A stretch of DNA of 27,274 nucleotides, taken from NCBI GenBank assembly GCA_031555615.1, contig JAVBUF010000119.1, positions 1 to 27,274 on the forward strand, given 5' to 3'. Positions 8,895-17,079 of the stretch are shown here, in pieces. Under the pieces are notes generated by a model, which searched no databases, was not told the origin of the DNA, and saw only the letters and a program-made list of their open reading frames with translations. Position numbers and translations under genes: made by a program. Every line of letters starts with the position of its first letter. The first letter of the stretch is position 1. The stretch is from UBA935 sp031555615 (GTDB lineage Bacteria; Bacillota; Clostridia; Lachnospirales; Lachnospiraceae).

Positions 8895-8965
8895 GCTGTC
8901 ATGGTAAAGTAAGGTTGTAACAAGACAGCCGGAGAAACCGGATACAATAAGGAGGTATTTTGTTT

Positions 8966-10345
8966 ATGAAAAAGAAACTATTGGCAGTATTCATGACTGT
9001 GGCAATGATTGCATCCCTGACGGCATGCGGCAGCAGTAATAAAACTGCGGGCAGTGCCAGCACAAGCGGGAGTGCGGCAGCCACCGAAAGCAACACAACC
9101 ACCGAGGCAGCAAAGACAGAAGCAGCCGCGCCCGCCGCAGGAGACGAAGGCGTACAGAAATTAACTGTCTGGTGCTGGGATCCTTCCTTTAATATCAATG
9201 CAATGGAAAAAGCAGCTGCAATTTATGGCGTCAGTCATCCCAACTTTGAACTGGAAGTAGTTGAAACTCCCTGGGCAGATGTCCAGACCAAATTGACAAC
9301 TGCCGCAACCAGCGGCAACTTAAGCACCTTACCGGATATCATTCTGATGCAGGATGGAGCCTTCCAGAAAAATGTTATCAGCTATCCCGATGCATTTATT
9401 GATCTGACCAATACCGGTATTGACTATTCCCAATTTTCCGCAGGTAAAGTCGGTTTTTCAACCGTCAGCGGCAAAAACTACGGTGTACCTTTTGATAACG
9501 GAGCAGTTATTGCCTGCTATCGGAGTGATATTCTGGCAGAGGCCGGATTTACGGTAGCTGATTTTGAGAACATCTCCTGGAGTGAATACCTTGAAAAAGG
9601 AAAAGTAGTTTTGGAAAAAACCGGCAAGCCCCTGCTTTCCTGTGTGGGCGGTGAATCAGACGTTATCGTTATGATGCTGCAGTCAGCCGGAGGAAGCTTC
9701 TTTGATGAAAACGGCGATGCTGTGATCACTGACAATGCCATTTTGAAGGAAGTAATGGAAACCTATGCCGAAATGGTTAAAGCCGGCGTACTTATCGAAG
9801 TAAATGACTGGGATCAGTATATCGGTTCCATTAATAACTCCACCGTTGCAGGAACCATTAACGGATGCTGGATCATGGCTTCCATTCAGGCCGCAGCCGA
9901 TCAGTCCGGTAATTGGGCTGTAACCAATATGCCCAAATTAGACACTGCAGCGACCGCTACCAACTATGCCAACCAGGGCGGTTCCAGCTGGGCTGTAACC
10001 GGCAATTGTCAGAACGTAGAACTGGCAGCCGATTTCCTGGGCAGTACATTCGGCGGCAGCGTGGAATTCTATGAAAGCATCCTGGAGACCGGTGCCATCG
10101 CCTGTTATTTACCTGCCGGACAGTGTGCAATGTACAGTGAGGAAAGTCCTTTCTTCAGCAATGATACAGTCTATGAAAAGATTGTTAACTATGCAGGTAA
10201 GATTCCCGCATGTAACACCGGTGTATACTTCTATGAAGCAAGAGATGCAGTGGCAACAGCTATTACCAATATTGTTTCAGGTGCAGATATCAACAGTGAA
10301 TTAGGTGTGGCACAGGATACCGTAAACTTCGCAATGGGCAAATAG
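8966..10345 (+). CDS. Lipoprotein sugar-binding protein A2 (permease-linked)
   Basis: 459 residues of an extracellular family 1 solute-binding protein. The signal peptide ends in the lipobox LTAC, lipidated residue C21. A low-complexity linker rich in S, T, A and E (about 22-58) tethers the binding domain. That domain opens with LTVWCWDPSFNI and carries YGVPFDNGAVIACYRSDIL and NDWDQYIG, all shared with lipoprotein A1. The start is ATG 8966, because AAGGAGG (8949-8955) is 10 bases ahead; a TTG at 8960 would lie only 4 bases from that site. Nine bases separate its stop from the permease gene, so this is the uptake binding protein delivering sugar to the two permeases behind it. The exact sugar cannot be read from sequence. 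Confidence 0.93.
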   Translation: MKKKLLAVFMTVAMIASLTACGSSNKTAGSASTSGSAAATESNTTTEAAKTEAAAPAAGDEGVQKLTVWCWDPSFNINAMEKAAAIYGVSHPNFELEVVETPWADVQTKLTTAATSGNLSTLPDIILMQDGAFQKNVISYPDAFIDLTNTGIDYSQFSAGKVGFSTVSGKNYGVPFDNGAVIACYRSDILAEAGFTVADFENISWSEYLEKGKVVLEKTGKPLLSCVGGESDVIVMMLQSAGGSFFDENGDAVITDNAILKEVMETYAEMVKAGVLIEVNDWDQYIGSINNSTVAGTINGCWIMASIQAAADQSGNWAVTNMPKLDTAATATNYANQGGSSWAVTGNCQNVELAADFLGSTFGGSVEFYESILETGAIACYLPAGQCAMYSEESPFFSNDTVYEKIVNYAGKIPACNTGVYFYEARDAVATAITNIVSGADINSELGVAQDTVNFAMGK

Positions 10346-10354
10346 GAAGCGATT

Positions 10355-11242
10355 ATGAAAAAGAAAAAAATCACTCTTAGTATGAAACATAATTTAACCG
10401 GCTGGTCGTTTTTGGCGCCCGCCGCTGCCTTAATCGTAGTCATGAACTTTTGGCCTATGATCAAAGCACTGTTTCTGTCTTTTACCACCGGAATCGGATT
10501 ACAGAAGGAATGGGCAGGACTGTATAACTATACCAGAATGTTCAAGGATACCATCTTTATTCAGTCATTGAAGAACAATTTCTTCTATTTGATCATACAG
10601 GTTCCCATCATGTTGATTCTGGCATTGGTTCTGGCCTCCATGCTGAACAATAAGGATTTGAAATGCAAAGGACTGTTCCGCACAGCCATCTTTTTGCCCT
10701 GTGCCACCTCTTTGGTTTCCTATGCCATTATCTTCCGTTCTCTGTTTGCGGTAGACGGCTTTGTAAATACAATATTGATTAAACTGGGATTCCTGAATAC
10801 AGGCTATAATTTTCTGGGGCATCCATTCAGTGCCAAGGTTATTATCATTATCGCCCTGATATGGCGCTGGACGGGATATAATATGGTATTTTATCTATCC
10901 GGTCTGCAAAATATTGAATATTCGGTTTACGAGGCAGCTAAGATTGATGGCGCTTCTCCTTTTCAGGTTTTCCGGAAGATTACAGTGCCTCTTTTGAAAC
11001 CCACGATTCTTTTGACCGCCATCATGTCCACCAACGGAACTTTGCAATTATTCGACGAGTCGGTCAACCTGACCAATGGCGGACCGGCTAATGCCACCAT
11101 AACCATGTCACATTATATTTACAATATGTCCTTTAAATATGTGCCCAATTTCGGTTATGCCGCAGCCATGTCCTATATCATCCTGATATTGGTAGCTGTG
11201 CTGGCATTTGTGCAGATGAAAGTAGGTGATAAGCGTGATTAA
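10355..11242 (+). CDS. Carbohydrate ABC permease, MalF/UgpA type (system A)
   Basis: 295 residues with six predicted membrane helices, the normal size for a MalF-type subunit without a large periplasmic loop. The EAA loop that contacts the ATPase reads YEAAKIDGASPFQVFRKITV, starting near residue 193. The C-terminal part contains DESVNLTNGGPANAT, characteristic of this permease family. It begins 9 bases after the binding-protein stop, with AGGAAG ahead of ATG 10355, and forms the membrane channel with the MalG-type subunit that follows. No ATPase gene is linked, so a shared MsmX/UgpC-type ATPase elsewhere is the likely energiser. Confidence 0.95.
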   Translation: MKKKKITLSMKHNLTGWSFLAPAAALIVVMNFWPMIKALFLSFTTGIGLQKEWAGLYNYTRMFKDTIFIQSLKNNFFYLIIQVPIMLILALVLASMLNNKDLKCKGLFRTAIFLPCATSLVSYAIIFRSLFAVDGFVNTILIKLGFLNTGYNFLGHPFSAKVIIIIALIWRWTGYNMVFYLSGLQNIEYSVYEAAKIDGASPFQVFRKITVPLLKPTILLTAIMSTNGTLQLFDESVNLTNGGPANATITMSHYIYNMSFKYVPNFGYAAAMSYIILILVAVLAFVQMKVGDKRD

Positions 11243-12041
11243 GGTCAGAAAATTTTTACAATATAGTTTTTTAACGGTAGTTTCGCTGCTGTCCGTCTTT
11301 CCTTTATACTGGATGATCATTGCGGCTACCAACACAAGCGTTGATGTTATCAGAGGAACACTGCTGCCGGGTACTTACCTGATTGAAAATATCCGGAATC
11401 TGCTGGCGGTGCAAAACGTGGTTGGTGCATTGTTCAACTCTTTTAAATATGCAATAATCCTAACGCTTCTCTCATTGGTAGTCTGCTCCCTGGCGGGCTA
11501 TGGATTTGAGATATATCATGACCGGGGAAAGGATACGGTTATGTCGGTAATACTGTTAGCCATGATGGTGCCGTTTGCGGCCACACTGATACCTTTATTT
11601 CAGATGTTTTCCAAAGCAAACCTGCTGAACACCGCGATGGGCTTTGTATTACCCACCATATCAACGCCTTTTTTGATTATGATGTTCCGGCAGAGTGCCC
11701 GGTCCTTTCCCCATGATATCATTGAAGCAGCCAGAATAGACGGCTTAAGTGAAATCAGAATATTTTTTAATATGTTTATTCCCACTATGCGCTCCACCTA
11801 TGCAGCAGCCATGACCATTACCTTTATGAATGCCTGGAACAGTTATCTGTGGCCCAAGGTCATCATGCTGGATTCCAAGAGTATTACCATGCCCATGCTG
11901 GTAGCCAACTTGACGGAAGGTTATTTTACCGATTATGGAATGCTGATGGCAGCAGTGGTGATCTGTACCGTTCCCACTGTGATCATTTTCTTCTTATTGC
12001 AAAAGAGCTTTGCCGAAGGTATTACCGGAGCTGTTAAGTAG
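11235..12041 (+). CDS. Carbohydrate ABC permease, MalG/UgpE type (system A)
   Basis: 268 residues with about six membrane helices and the EAA loop IIEAARIDGLSEIRIFFNMF. It pairs with the MalF-type subunit to import the sugar bound by the upstream lipoprotein. I place the start at GTG 11235, because AGGTGAT (11224-11230) matches the end of 16S rRNA at good distance. The first GTG of the frame, 11226, falls inside that site. The gene overlaps the MalF-type stop by 8 bases, so translation is coupled. No convincing terminator follows before system B, so some readthrough into system B is possible. Confidence 0.92.
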   Translation: MIKVRKFLQYSFLTVVSLLSVFPLYWMIIAATNTSVDVIRGTLLPGTYLIENIRNLLAVQNVVGALFNSFKYAIILTLLSLVVCSLAGYGFEIYHDRGKDTVMSVILLAMMVPFAATLIPLFQMFSKANLLNTAMGFVLPTISTPFLIMMFRQSARSFPHDIIEAARIDGLSEIRIFFNMFIPTMRSTYAAAMTITFMNAWNSYLWPKVIMLDSKSITMPMLVANLTEGYFTDYGMLMAAVVICTVPTVIIFFLLQKSFAEGITGAVK

Positions 12042-12049
12042 CTATCTGC

Positions 12050-12080
12050 TAAAAAAAGAACACCTTTTTAAAAATAAGGT
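12050..12080 (+). repeat. Tandem A-rich boxes, 19-base period, upstream of binding protein B
   Basis: TAAAAAAAGAAC (12050) and TAAAAATAAGGT (12069) start exactly 19 bases apart. The second matches the TAAAAATAATCC box of system A in its first 9 bases. The pair ends just upstream of the predicted -35 region, a usual place for an activator. The similarity is weaker than between the two system A sites and may partly reflect AT-richness. Confidence 0.4.
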
Positions 12081-12082
12081 CA

Positions 12083-12111
12083 TTATATTGATTATTTCAT
12101 CCTCCTATAAT
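12083..12111 (+). promoter_or_regulatory. Candidate promoter of system B
   Basis: A perfect -10 box TATAAT (12106-12111) lies 17 bases after a poor -35 hexamer TTATAT (12083-12088). A weak -35 behind activator-like repeats fits a regulated promoter. A better-looking TTGATT at 12088 is only 12 bases from the -10 box and is too close. Confidence 0.5.
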
Positions 12112-12147
12112 GTAGATATAACAAACAAGTCAATTGTTTACATTATA
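12106..12147 (+). repeat. Inverted repeat between -10 box and ribosome site
   Basis: TATAATGTA (12106-12114) and TACATTATA (12139-12147) are perfect reverse complements. Inside them AACAA (12120-12124) and TTGTT (12134-12138) continue the pairing after a 5-base bulge, leaving a 9-base loop. The left arm contains the predicted -10 box and the right arm touches the ribosome site AAGGAGGA (12147-12154). It could be a DNA operator or, in readthrough RNA from system A, a hairpin next to the ribosome site. Confidence 0.55.
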
Positions 12148-12162
12148 AGGAGGATATTTTTT

Positions 12163-13590
12163 ATGAAATTAAAAAAGTTAACAGCACTTGTACTTGCAGG
12201 AGTGATGACCCTTTCGCTGGCAGCATGCGGAAGCAGTGAAACACCTGCCGCATCAGCGGACACCAAGACAGAAACCAAAACAGAAGCAAAGACCGAAACC
12301 GCAGCAGCCGGCAGCACAGCCGACGCCGTTGTGGAAACCCCCACCGATCTGGAAGGTAAAATTGTTGTCTGGACTTTGACTGAAGATTTAAAATCCTTTT
12401 CCGAGCGGATGATGGAAATGAATCCCAAACTGGAAATTGAAACCGTTGTTATTGCTCCCGCCGATTACCCCACAAAGGTTCAGTCAGCACTGTTAGGCGG
12501 AGAAGTGGAACCGGATGTTATCGTTGGTGAGCCTCAGATGCTGGGAAATATGTATGATGCAAAATTCTTTGAAGATTTGAATCAGGCACCTTACAATGCA
12601 CAGCAGTATGCAGATAAGATTGTGGATTATGTTTGGGAAGTTGGCCAGGATGCAGATGGTATCCAGAGAGCGATCGCATACCAGATGACTCCCGCAGGTA
12701 TTTACTATAGAAGAGATATTGCTTCCACTGTATTCGGAACCGATGATCCGGATGAAATCGGTAAATTATTTAAAGATTACAATACCATTATTGAAACCGG
12801 TGAAAAATTAAAAGCAGCAGGCTATAAGATTTTTGCATCTGACAGTGAACTGAATTACTTTTCCGGTGATGCCGCATGGGTAGTTGACGGAACCCTGAAT
12901 GTGGCACAGTCAAGATATGACTATATGGATACAGCAGTAACTTTATATCAGAAAGACCTGACCGCATTTGCCCTTCAGTGGTCAGCACCCTGGTATCAGT
13001 CCATGTCAGGCGAGATCCCGGTTTTAAAAGCAACAACCAACGTTTGGGATGCTGATGCGGTTGCAGCCGATTCCGAAGGTGCGGAACTGACCGAAGTATT
13101 TGCTTACGGCCTGCCTACCTGGGGAACCCTGGTTATGCGTGACAACTATGGCGAGACAGCAGGAAAATGGGGCGTTTGCAGCGGACCCGCTTACGGCTTC
13201 GGCGGCGGTACCTGGATCGGTATCAGTGCCAACAGTGAGAAAAAAGATTTGGCATGGGAATTTGTAAAATTCTGTACATTGAATGAAGAAACCATGGAAT
13301 GGTGGATCGTAAAATCGGAAGGTGACGTAGTTTCTTATCTGCCTACCTTGGAAAAACATCAGGATGATGCCAACGAGATGTACGGCGGACAGCATATGTA
13401 CTCTTTCTGGCTGGAACAGTCCAAGGGTATCGATTACTCTAAAGTAACCAAGTTTGATCAGGCTATCGGCGATGCCTGGGGTGCAGCTATCACAGCAATT
13501 AAGACCGGTGAAAAAGATAAAGAGGACGCAATTGCCGAATTCTATGATAGAGTAGCAGCAACTTATCCGGAAATTACAATTAACAGATAA
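12163..13590 (+). CDS. Lipoprotein sugar-binding protein B1 (permease-linked)
   Basis: 475 residues of an extracellular solute-binding protein of the carbohydrate class. The signal peptide ends in LAAC with lipidated C22, followed by a linker of repeated K-T-E units (about 23-60). The domain begins GKIVVWTLTEDLKSF and contains LLGGEVEPDVIVGEPQ and QMTPAGIYYRRDI, features of family 1 binding proteins. It is clearly different from A1 and A2, so another substrate is likely. The frame is open to 12010, but the start is ATG 12163: AAGGAGGA (12147-12154) is 8 bases ahead and the signal peptide begins there. The MalF-type permease follows after 28 bases. Confidence 0.93.
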   Translation: MKLKKLTALVLAGVMTLSLAACGSSETPAASADTKTETKTEAKTETAAAGSTADAVVETPTDLEGKIVVWTLTEDLKSFSERMMEMNPKLEIETVVIAPADYPTKVQSALLGGEVEPDVIVGEPQMLGNMYDAKFFEDLNQAPYNAQQYADKIVDYVWEVGQDADGIQRAIAYQMTPAGIYYRRDIASTVFGTDDPDEIGKLFKDYNTIIETGEKLKAAGYKIFASDSELNYFSGDAAWVVDGTLNVAQSRYDYMDTAVTLYQKDLTAFALQWSAPWYQSMSGEIPVLKATTNVWDADAVAADSEGAELTEVFAYGLPTWGTLVMRDNYGETAGKWGVCSGPAYGFGGGTWIGISANSEKKDLAWEFVKFCTLNEETMEWWIVKSEGDVVSYLPTLEKHQDDANEMYGGQHMYSFWLEQSKGIDYSKVTKFDQAIGDAWGAAITAIKTGEKDKEDAIAEFYDRVAATYPEITINR

Positions 13591-13618
13591 GGAACGGGCC
13601 AGGTGGAGGTAAAACAAA

Positions 13619-14536
13619 ATGACAGATGTCAAAGCTACGGCAAAGAAAAGAAAAAAGAAAAATATTAATAATATTGCATACCTGTTTGTCTTACCTTTCG
13701 TTGTTGTCTTCCTGATATTCAGTGTATATCCGGTATTCAGGACACTGTACTTAAGTTTTACCAGCTATCCTGGCTATGGTGATCCGGTATGGATAGGGTT
13801 TGACAACTACATGAGAGTACTCAAAGATAAATATTTTTGGGCGGCGCTATGGAATACCGTCAGAATCTGGGGTGTTAATATCGTCCTCCAGCTTGGTATA
13901 GCCTTCCTTCTCACCATAGTATTCAGTGATATGAAATACAGAATGCGGGGACTGAGCATCTTCAGAGCGTTTTATTACCTCCCCAACCTGATTGCAGCAA
14001 CATCGATTTCCTTTATGTTCAAGACCCTTTTGGACTGGAGATATGGAACTTTAAACCAGATATTGGATAAAATTGGGGGCATTGCCCCCATCCAATGGCT
14101 GGAATCCCCCCACATCGCTCCTTACACGGTGGCTATTATCAGTGCCTGGATGTGGTTCGGAAACTCCTTCATCGTCCTGATGGCCGGTGTTCAGGGGATT
14201 CCCAAGGATTACTATGAAGCAGCGGCAATCGATGGAGCGGGCCGTTGGAAAGTATTCGGGAAAATTACCATACCGCTGCTGAGACCAATCCTGATTTATG
14301 TATCCATAACGTCTCTGATTGGCGGCTTGCAGATGTTCGACTTACCGCACTTGATGTTCCAGAACAATGCAGCCATTCATGACGGACCTCTTCGCACCGT
14401 GGTCATCTATTTATACCAGTTTGGCTTTACCACATTCCAGGTGGGATATGCAGGTGCCATTGCTTATGCATTGTTTATGATTATACTGGCAGTATCGATT
14501 GTACAGTTTAGAGTGATGAACAGGAAGGAGAATTGA
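13619..14536 (+). CDS. Carbohydrate ABC permease, MalF/UgpA type (system B)
   Basis: 305 residues. A lysine- and arginine-rich cytoplasmic N-terminus (about 8-18) precedes six membrane helices. The EAA loop reads YYEAAAIDGAGRWKVFGKIT, followed by IPLLRP. With the MalG-type subunit it forms the channel for the sugar bound by the upstream lipoprotein. The start is ATG 13619, with GGAGGT (13605-13610) 8 bases ahead. Its stop codon sits 2 bases before the start of the next gene, so the two are translated together. No ATPase is encoded nearby. Confidence 0.95.
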   Translation: MTDVKATAKKRKKKNINNIAYLFVLPFVVVFLIFSVYPVFRTLYLSFTSYPGYGDPVWIGFDNYMRVLKDKYFWAALWNTVRIWGVNIVLQLGIAFLLTIVFSDMKYRMRGLSIFRAFYYLPNLIAATSISFMFKTLLDWRYGTLNQILDKIGGIAPIQWLESPHIAPYTVAIISAWMWFGNSFIVLMAGVQGIPKDYYEAAAIDGAGRWKVFGKITIPLLRPILIYVSITSLIGGLQMFDLPHLMFQNNAAIHDGPLRTVVIYLYQFGFTTFQVGYAGAIAYALFMIILAVSIVQFRVMNRKEN

Positions 14537-14538
14537 CC

Positions 14539-15366
14539 ATGGCTACGAAAATAAAGAAAAGCATTCTCTACATTGTGCTGTTGGCCTTAGCACTTATTTG
14601 TATCATGCCCTTTTTGCTGATGCTGGTAAATGCTACCAGAAGCGGCCGCGAGATCATGACTTCCTTTACATTGATACCGGGTCATTCGCTGAAAGAAAAC
14701 TGGACTAAGGTATTTGGCTACTTCAATCTCTTTCAGGGGTACTGGAACAGTCTTCGGGTAGCGGTACCGGCCACGATACTGACAGCCTACTTTTCGGCCA
14801 TAACCGCATATGCGCTGGCCATGTATAATTTTAAAGGTAAAAACATTATTTTTGGAACCATTATTGTCTTTATGATGATTCCCGGGCAGCTTGGATTACT
14901 GGGCTTTTACAACCTGGTAAGTGCGCTGAAACTGGTCAACTCTTATATTCCGCTGATCATTCCGGCCATTGCCGCACCGGCCATCGTGTTCTTCTTACGA
15001 CAATATGTCCTGGCTTCCCTGTCACCGACTTTGCTGGAAGCTGCCAGAATAGACGGTGCCGGCGAGCTGCATATTTTCCATAAAATCGTACTTCCCCTGA
15101 TGTCACCGGGTATCGCCACCATGTCCATCGGCGCATTTATCGGTAACTGGAATAACTACCTTTTACCACTGGTTATTCTCACCAAGCCGAAGAAGTTCAC
15201 CCTTCAGGTTATGATCGCCTCCCTGAGTGCTTCACAGGATATCGCAACCAATCAGGGCGCAACTTACCTGGCTGTGGCAATTTCAGTCATTCCGATATTG
15301 GTTGTCTTTGCCTTCTGCTCCAAGTACATGATCAGCAGTATTTCGGCCGGTGGTGTTAAAGAATAG
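14539..15366 (+). CDS. Carbohydrate ABC permease, MalG/UgpE type (system B)
   Basis: 275 residues, about six membrane helices, with the EAA loop LLEAARIDGAGELHIFHKIV followed by LPLMSPG. It is the partner of the MalF-type subunit encoded just upstream. The start is ATG 14539, because GGAAGGAG (14523-14530) lies 8 bases ahead; an in-frame TTG at 14533 overlaps the previous stop and is too close to that site. A long GC-rich hairpin lies downstream, before the kinase-linked lipoprotein gene. Confidence 0.93.
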   Translation: MATKIKKSILYIVLLALALICIMPFLLMLVNATRSGREIMTSFTLIPGHSLKENWTKVFGYFNLFQGYWNSLRVAVPATILTAYFSAITAYALAMYNFKGKNIIFGTIIVFMMIPGQLGLLGFYNLVSALKLVNSYIPLIIPAIAAPAIVFFLRQYVLASLSPTLLEAARIDGAGELHIFHKIVLPLMSPGIATMSIGAFIGNWNNYLLPLVILTKPKKFTLQVMIASLSASQDIATNQGATYLAVAISVIPILVVFAFCSKYMISSISAGGVKE

Positions 15367-15390
15367 AGATAAAATATAAAAAAATATTGT

Positions 15391-15421
15391 ACCGTCCGCT
15401 GGCCCCAGGCCGGTGGGCGGT
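15391..15421 (+). other. GC-rich intercistronic hairpin in system B
   Basis: ACCGTCCGCTGGCC (15391-15404) pairs along its full 14 bases with GGCCGGTGGGCGGT (15408-15421), including three G-U pairs, around a 3-base loop CCA. No clean T run follows; the sequence continues ATCATCCGTTCTTGC. It may act as a partial terminator or as an mRNA-stability/processing element. Its place between transport genes and the sensor genes could set their different expression levels. Confidence 0.7.
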
Positions 15422-15488
15422 ATCATCCGTTCTTGCTTTTCTGCCGTTGATTTGATATATTTAAGAAAAAAGAAGAAGAGGATTTTAT

Positions 15489-17075
15489 GTGAAAAAATTC
15501 ATTTTCCAATGGGTTGCAATCATTTTGATATTGGCTGTCACAGCAAGCGGCTGCGGTGCTCTGGGCGAAACCGAAGAAACGGCTGAAAGCAAAGAGGAGC
15601 AGGTAACCTTCGACTGGTATATTAACTATTCCTGGTACAGTACCCCCTGGGGAGACAATATGGTATCCAAGGCCATTACCGAAAAGACCGGTGTAAACAT
15701 AAATTTTGTTGTCCCCATGGGCAGTGCGGTGGAGAAGTTCAATTCCTTTATCGCCTCTGATACCTTACCGGATATCATTACCCTGGGATGGTGGGAAAAT
15801 CAGGTGGATGAGATGATCAACCGGGATATGGTATATGCCCTGAATGAGCTGGCTGACCAATACGATCCTTATTTTTGGGAAGTAGCTGATGAAACCGTGG
15901 TGGATTGGTACACCAGGGAAGACGGCAATCTATATTGTTATCCCAATTCCTTTTATGTTCCCGGGGATTATGAAAAATATGATAATATCGGTTCCCAGCA
16001 AACCTTTTTGGTAAGAAAAGATATTTACGAAGCCATCGGCAGTCCCGATATGACTACGCCGGAAGGCTTTCAGGAAGCGGTTCGGGCAGCAGCCCGCCAG
16101 TTTCCGGTGATTGAGGGCGAGCCCATCATTCCCATTGGTGCTCATGTTTTTAACGAAACCGGGTGTGTTTCCTTTGACCAATATCTGCAAAATTTTCTGG
16201 CCATACCCTACGAAGAAAACGGTACTTATTATGACCGGTTTACCGATCCGGAATATATCCGGTGGCTGAAGGCTTTTCGGGAACTGGGCGCGGAAGGTTA
16301 TCTGAGTGAAGATATTTTTATCGACCAACGGACCCAGATGCAGGAAAAAATCGCCGCGGGACGGTATTTTTGCATGATTTATCAGCGGACGGATCTGGAA
16401 AACCAGCAAAAGGAATTGTATGCCAGGAATCCCGACAGCATTTATATGGCCGTGGACGGACCCCGGAATTCTCAGGGTGATGATCCTGTTCTGCCGGGGG
16501 CTGGTATTAACGGCTGGACCGTAACGCTAATTTCCAGGAATTGTAAACAGCCTGAACGGGCCATTCAGTTTTTGTCCTATCTGATGAGTGAGGAAGGGCA
16601 GAAAATGCTTTATCTGGGTGTGGAAGGAGAAATGTATGAGATGGTGGACGGTGCGCCGGTGATCCGGGAAACAGTCAGCAATCTAATGAATGCCGACCGC
16701 AGTGAATACGACCGGATATACGGCGGAAACGATGCTTACTGGATGATGCAGAACAATGTTGTGCAGCTGAAATGGAGTCCGCCTCCGTTACCCCCCATCG
16801 GGCAGCTGGAAGAGTGGACCTATCCCTACACCCAGTATCTGGGGCAGTATGAGATCAGCTTTGACAGTAATTCCCAAGCCGGAGATGCGGATACCAAGGT
16901 AAAGAAATTGTGGAGTACCGTGCTGCCGCAACTGTTGCTGGCTCCCACGGAAGAAGACTTTGACAGTCTTTTTACCGGTTTTATTGAGGAACGAGAGCAA
17001 TTGGGTTTTGACAGTGTTATGCAGGTGGCCACAAGCCAAATGCGGGAAGCAAAGAAAAAGTTAGGAATAAAATAA
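15489..17075 (+). CDS. LplA-like lipoprotein binding protein B2 (kinase-linked)
   Basis: 528 residues, longer than the two permease-linked proteins and resembling the large LplA/YtcQ-type extracellular binding proteins common in Firmicutes. The signal peptide ends in ASGC with lipidated C22. The mature part opens VTFDWYINYSWYSTPWGDN and contains EKTGVNINFVVPMG, SDTLPDIITLGWW and PGAGINGWTVT. The start is GTG 15489; the ATG two bases earlier runs straight into TGA. The ribosome site is AAGAAGAGGA. The kinase gene begins 4 bases after its stop, so it is probably a sensing co-receptor or a second binding protein for a related sugar. That role is inferred; the ligand is unknown. Confidence 0.88.
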   Translation: MKKFIFQWVAIILILAVTASGCGALGETEETAESKEEQVTFDWYINYSWYSTPWGDNMVSKAITEKTGVNINFVVPMGSAVEKFNSFIASDTLPDIITLGWWENQVDEMINRDMVYALNELADQYDPYFWEVADETVVDWYTREDGNLYCYPNSFYVPGDYEKYDNIGSQQTFLVRKDIYEAIGSPDMTTPEGFQEAVRAAARQFPVIEGEPIIPIGAHVFNETGCVSFDQYLQNFLAIPYEENGTYYDRFTDPEYIRWLKAFRELGAEGYLSEDIFIDQRTQMQEKIAAGRYFCMIYQRTDLENQQKELYARNPDSIYMAVDGPRNSQGDDPVLPGAGINGWTVTLISRNCKQPERAIQFLSYLMSEEGQKMLYLGVEGEMYEMVDGAPVIRETVSNLMNADRSEYDRIYGGNDAYWMMQNNVVQLKWSPPPLPPIGQLEEWTYPYTQYLGQYEISFDSNSQAGDADTKVKKLWSTVLPQLLLAPTEEDFDSLFTGFIEEREQLGFDSVMQVATSQMREAKKKLGIK

Positions 17076-17079
17076 CAAA

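Noticed and set aside
8960..8965. TTG start for binding protein A2
   Set aside because: It would be only 4 bases from AAGGAGG; ATG 8966 has better spacing and a cleaner signal peptide.
12088..12111. TTGATT/TATAAT as the system B promoter
   Set aside because: The spacing is only 12 bases; a weaker hexamer, TTATAT, at 17-base spacing is preferred.
12010..12162. N-terminal extension of the system B binding protein beginning inside the MalG gene
   Set aside because: The signal peptide and a strong ribosome site place the start at ATG 12163; the extension would put over 50 residues in front of the lipoprotein signal.
15370..15388. Third set of A-rich operator boxes upstream of lipoprotein B2
   Set aside because: TAAAATA and TAAAAAAATATT occur, but 7 bases apart, not 19, and without the ATCC part.
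15391..15440. Intrinsic terminator after the system B MalG gene
   Set aside because: The stem is strong but no continuous T run follows, so I list it as an intercistronic hairpin instead.
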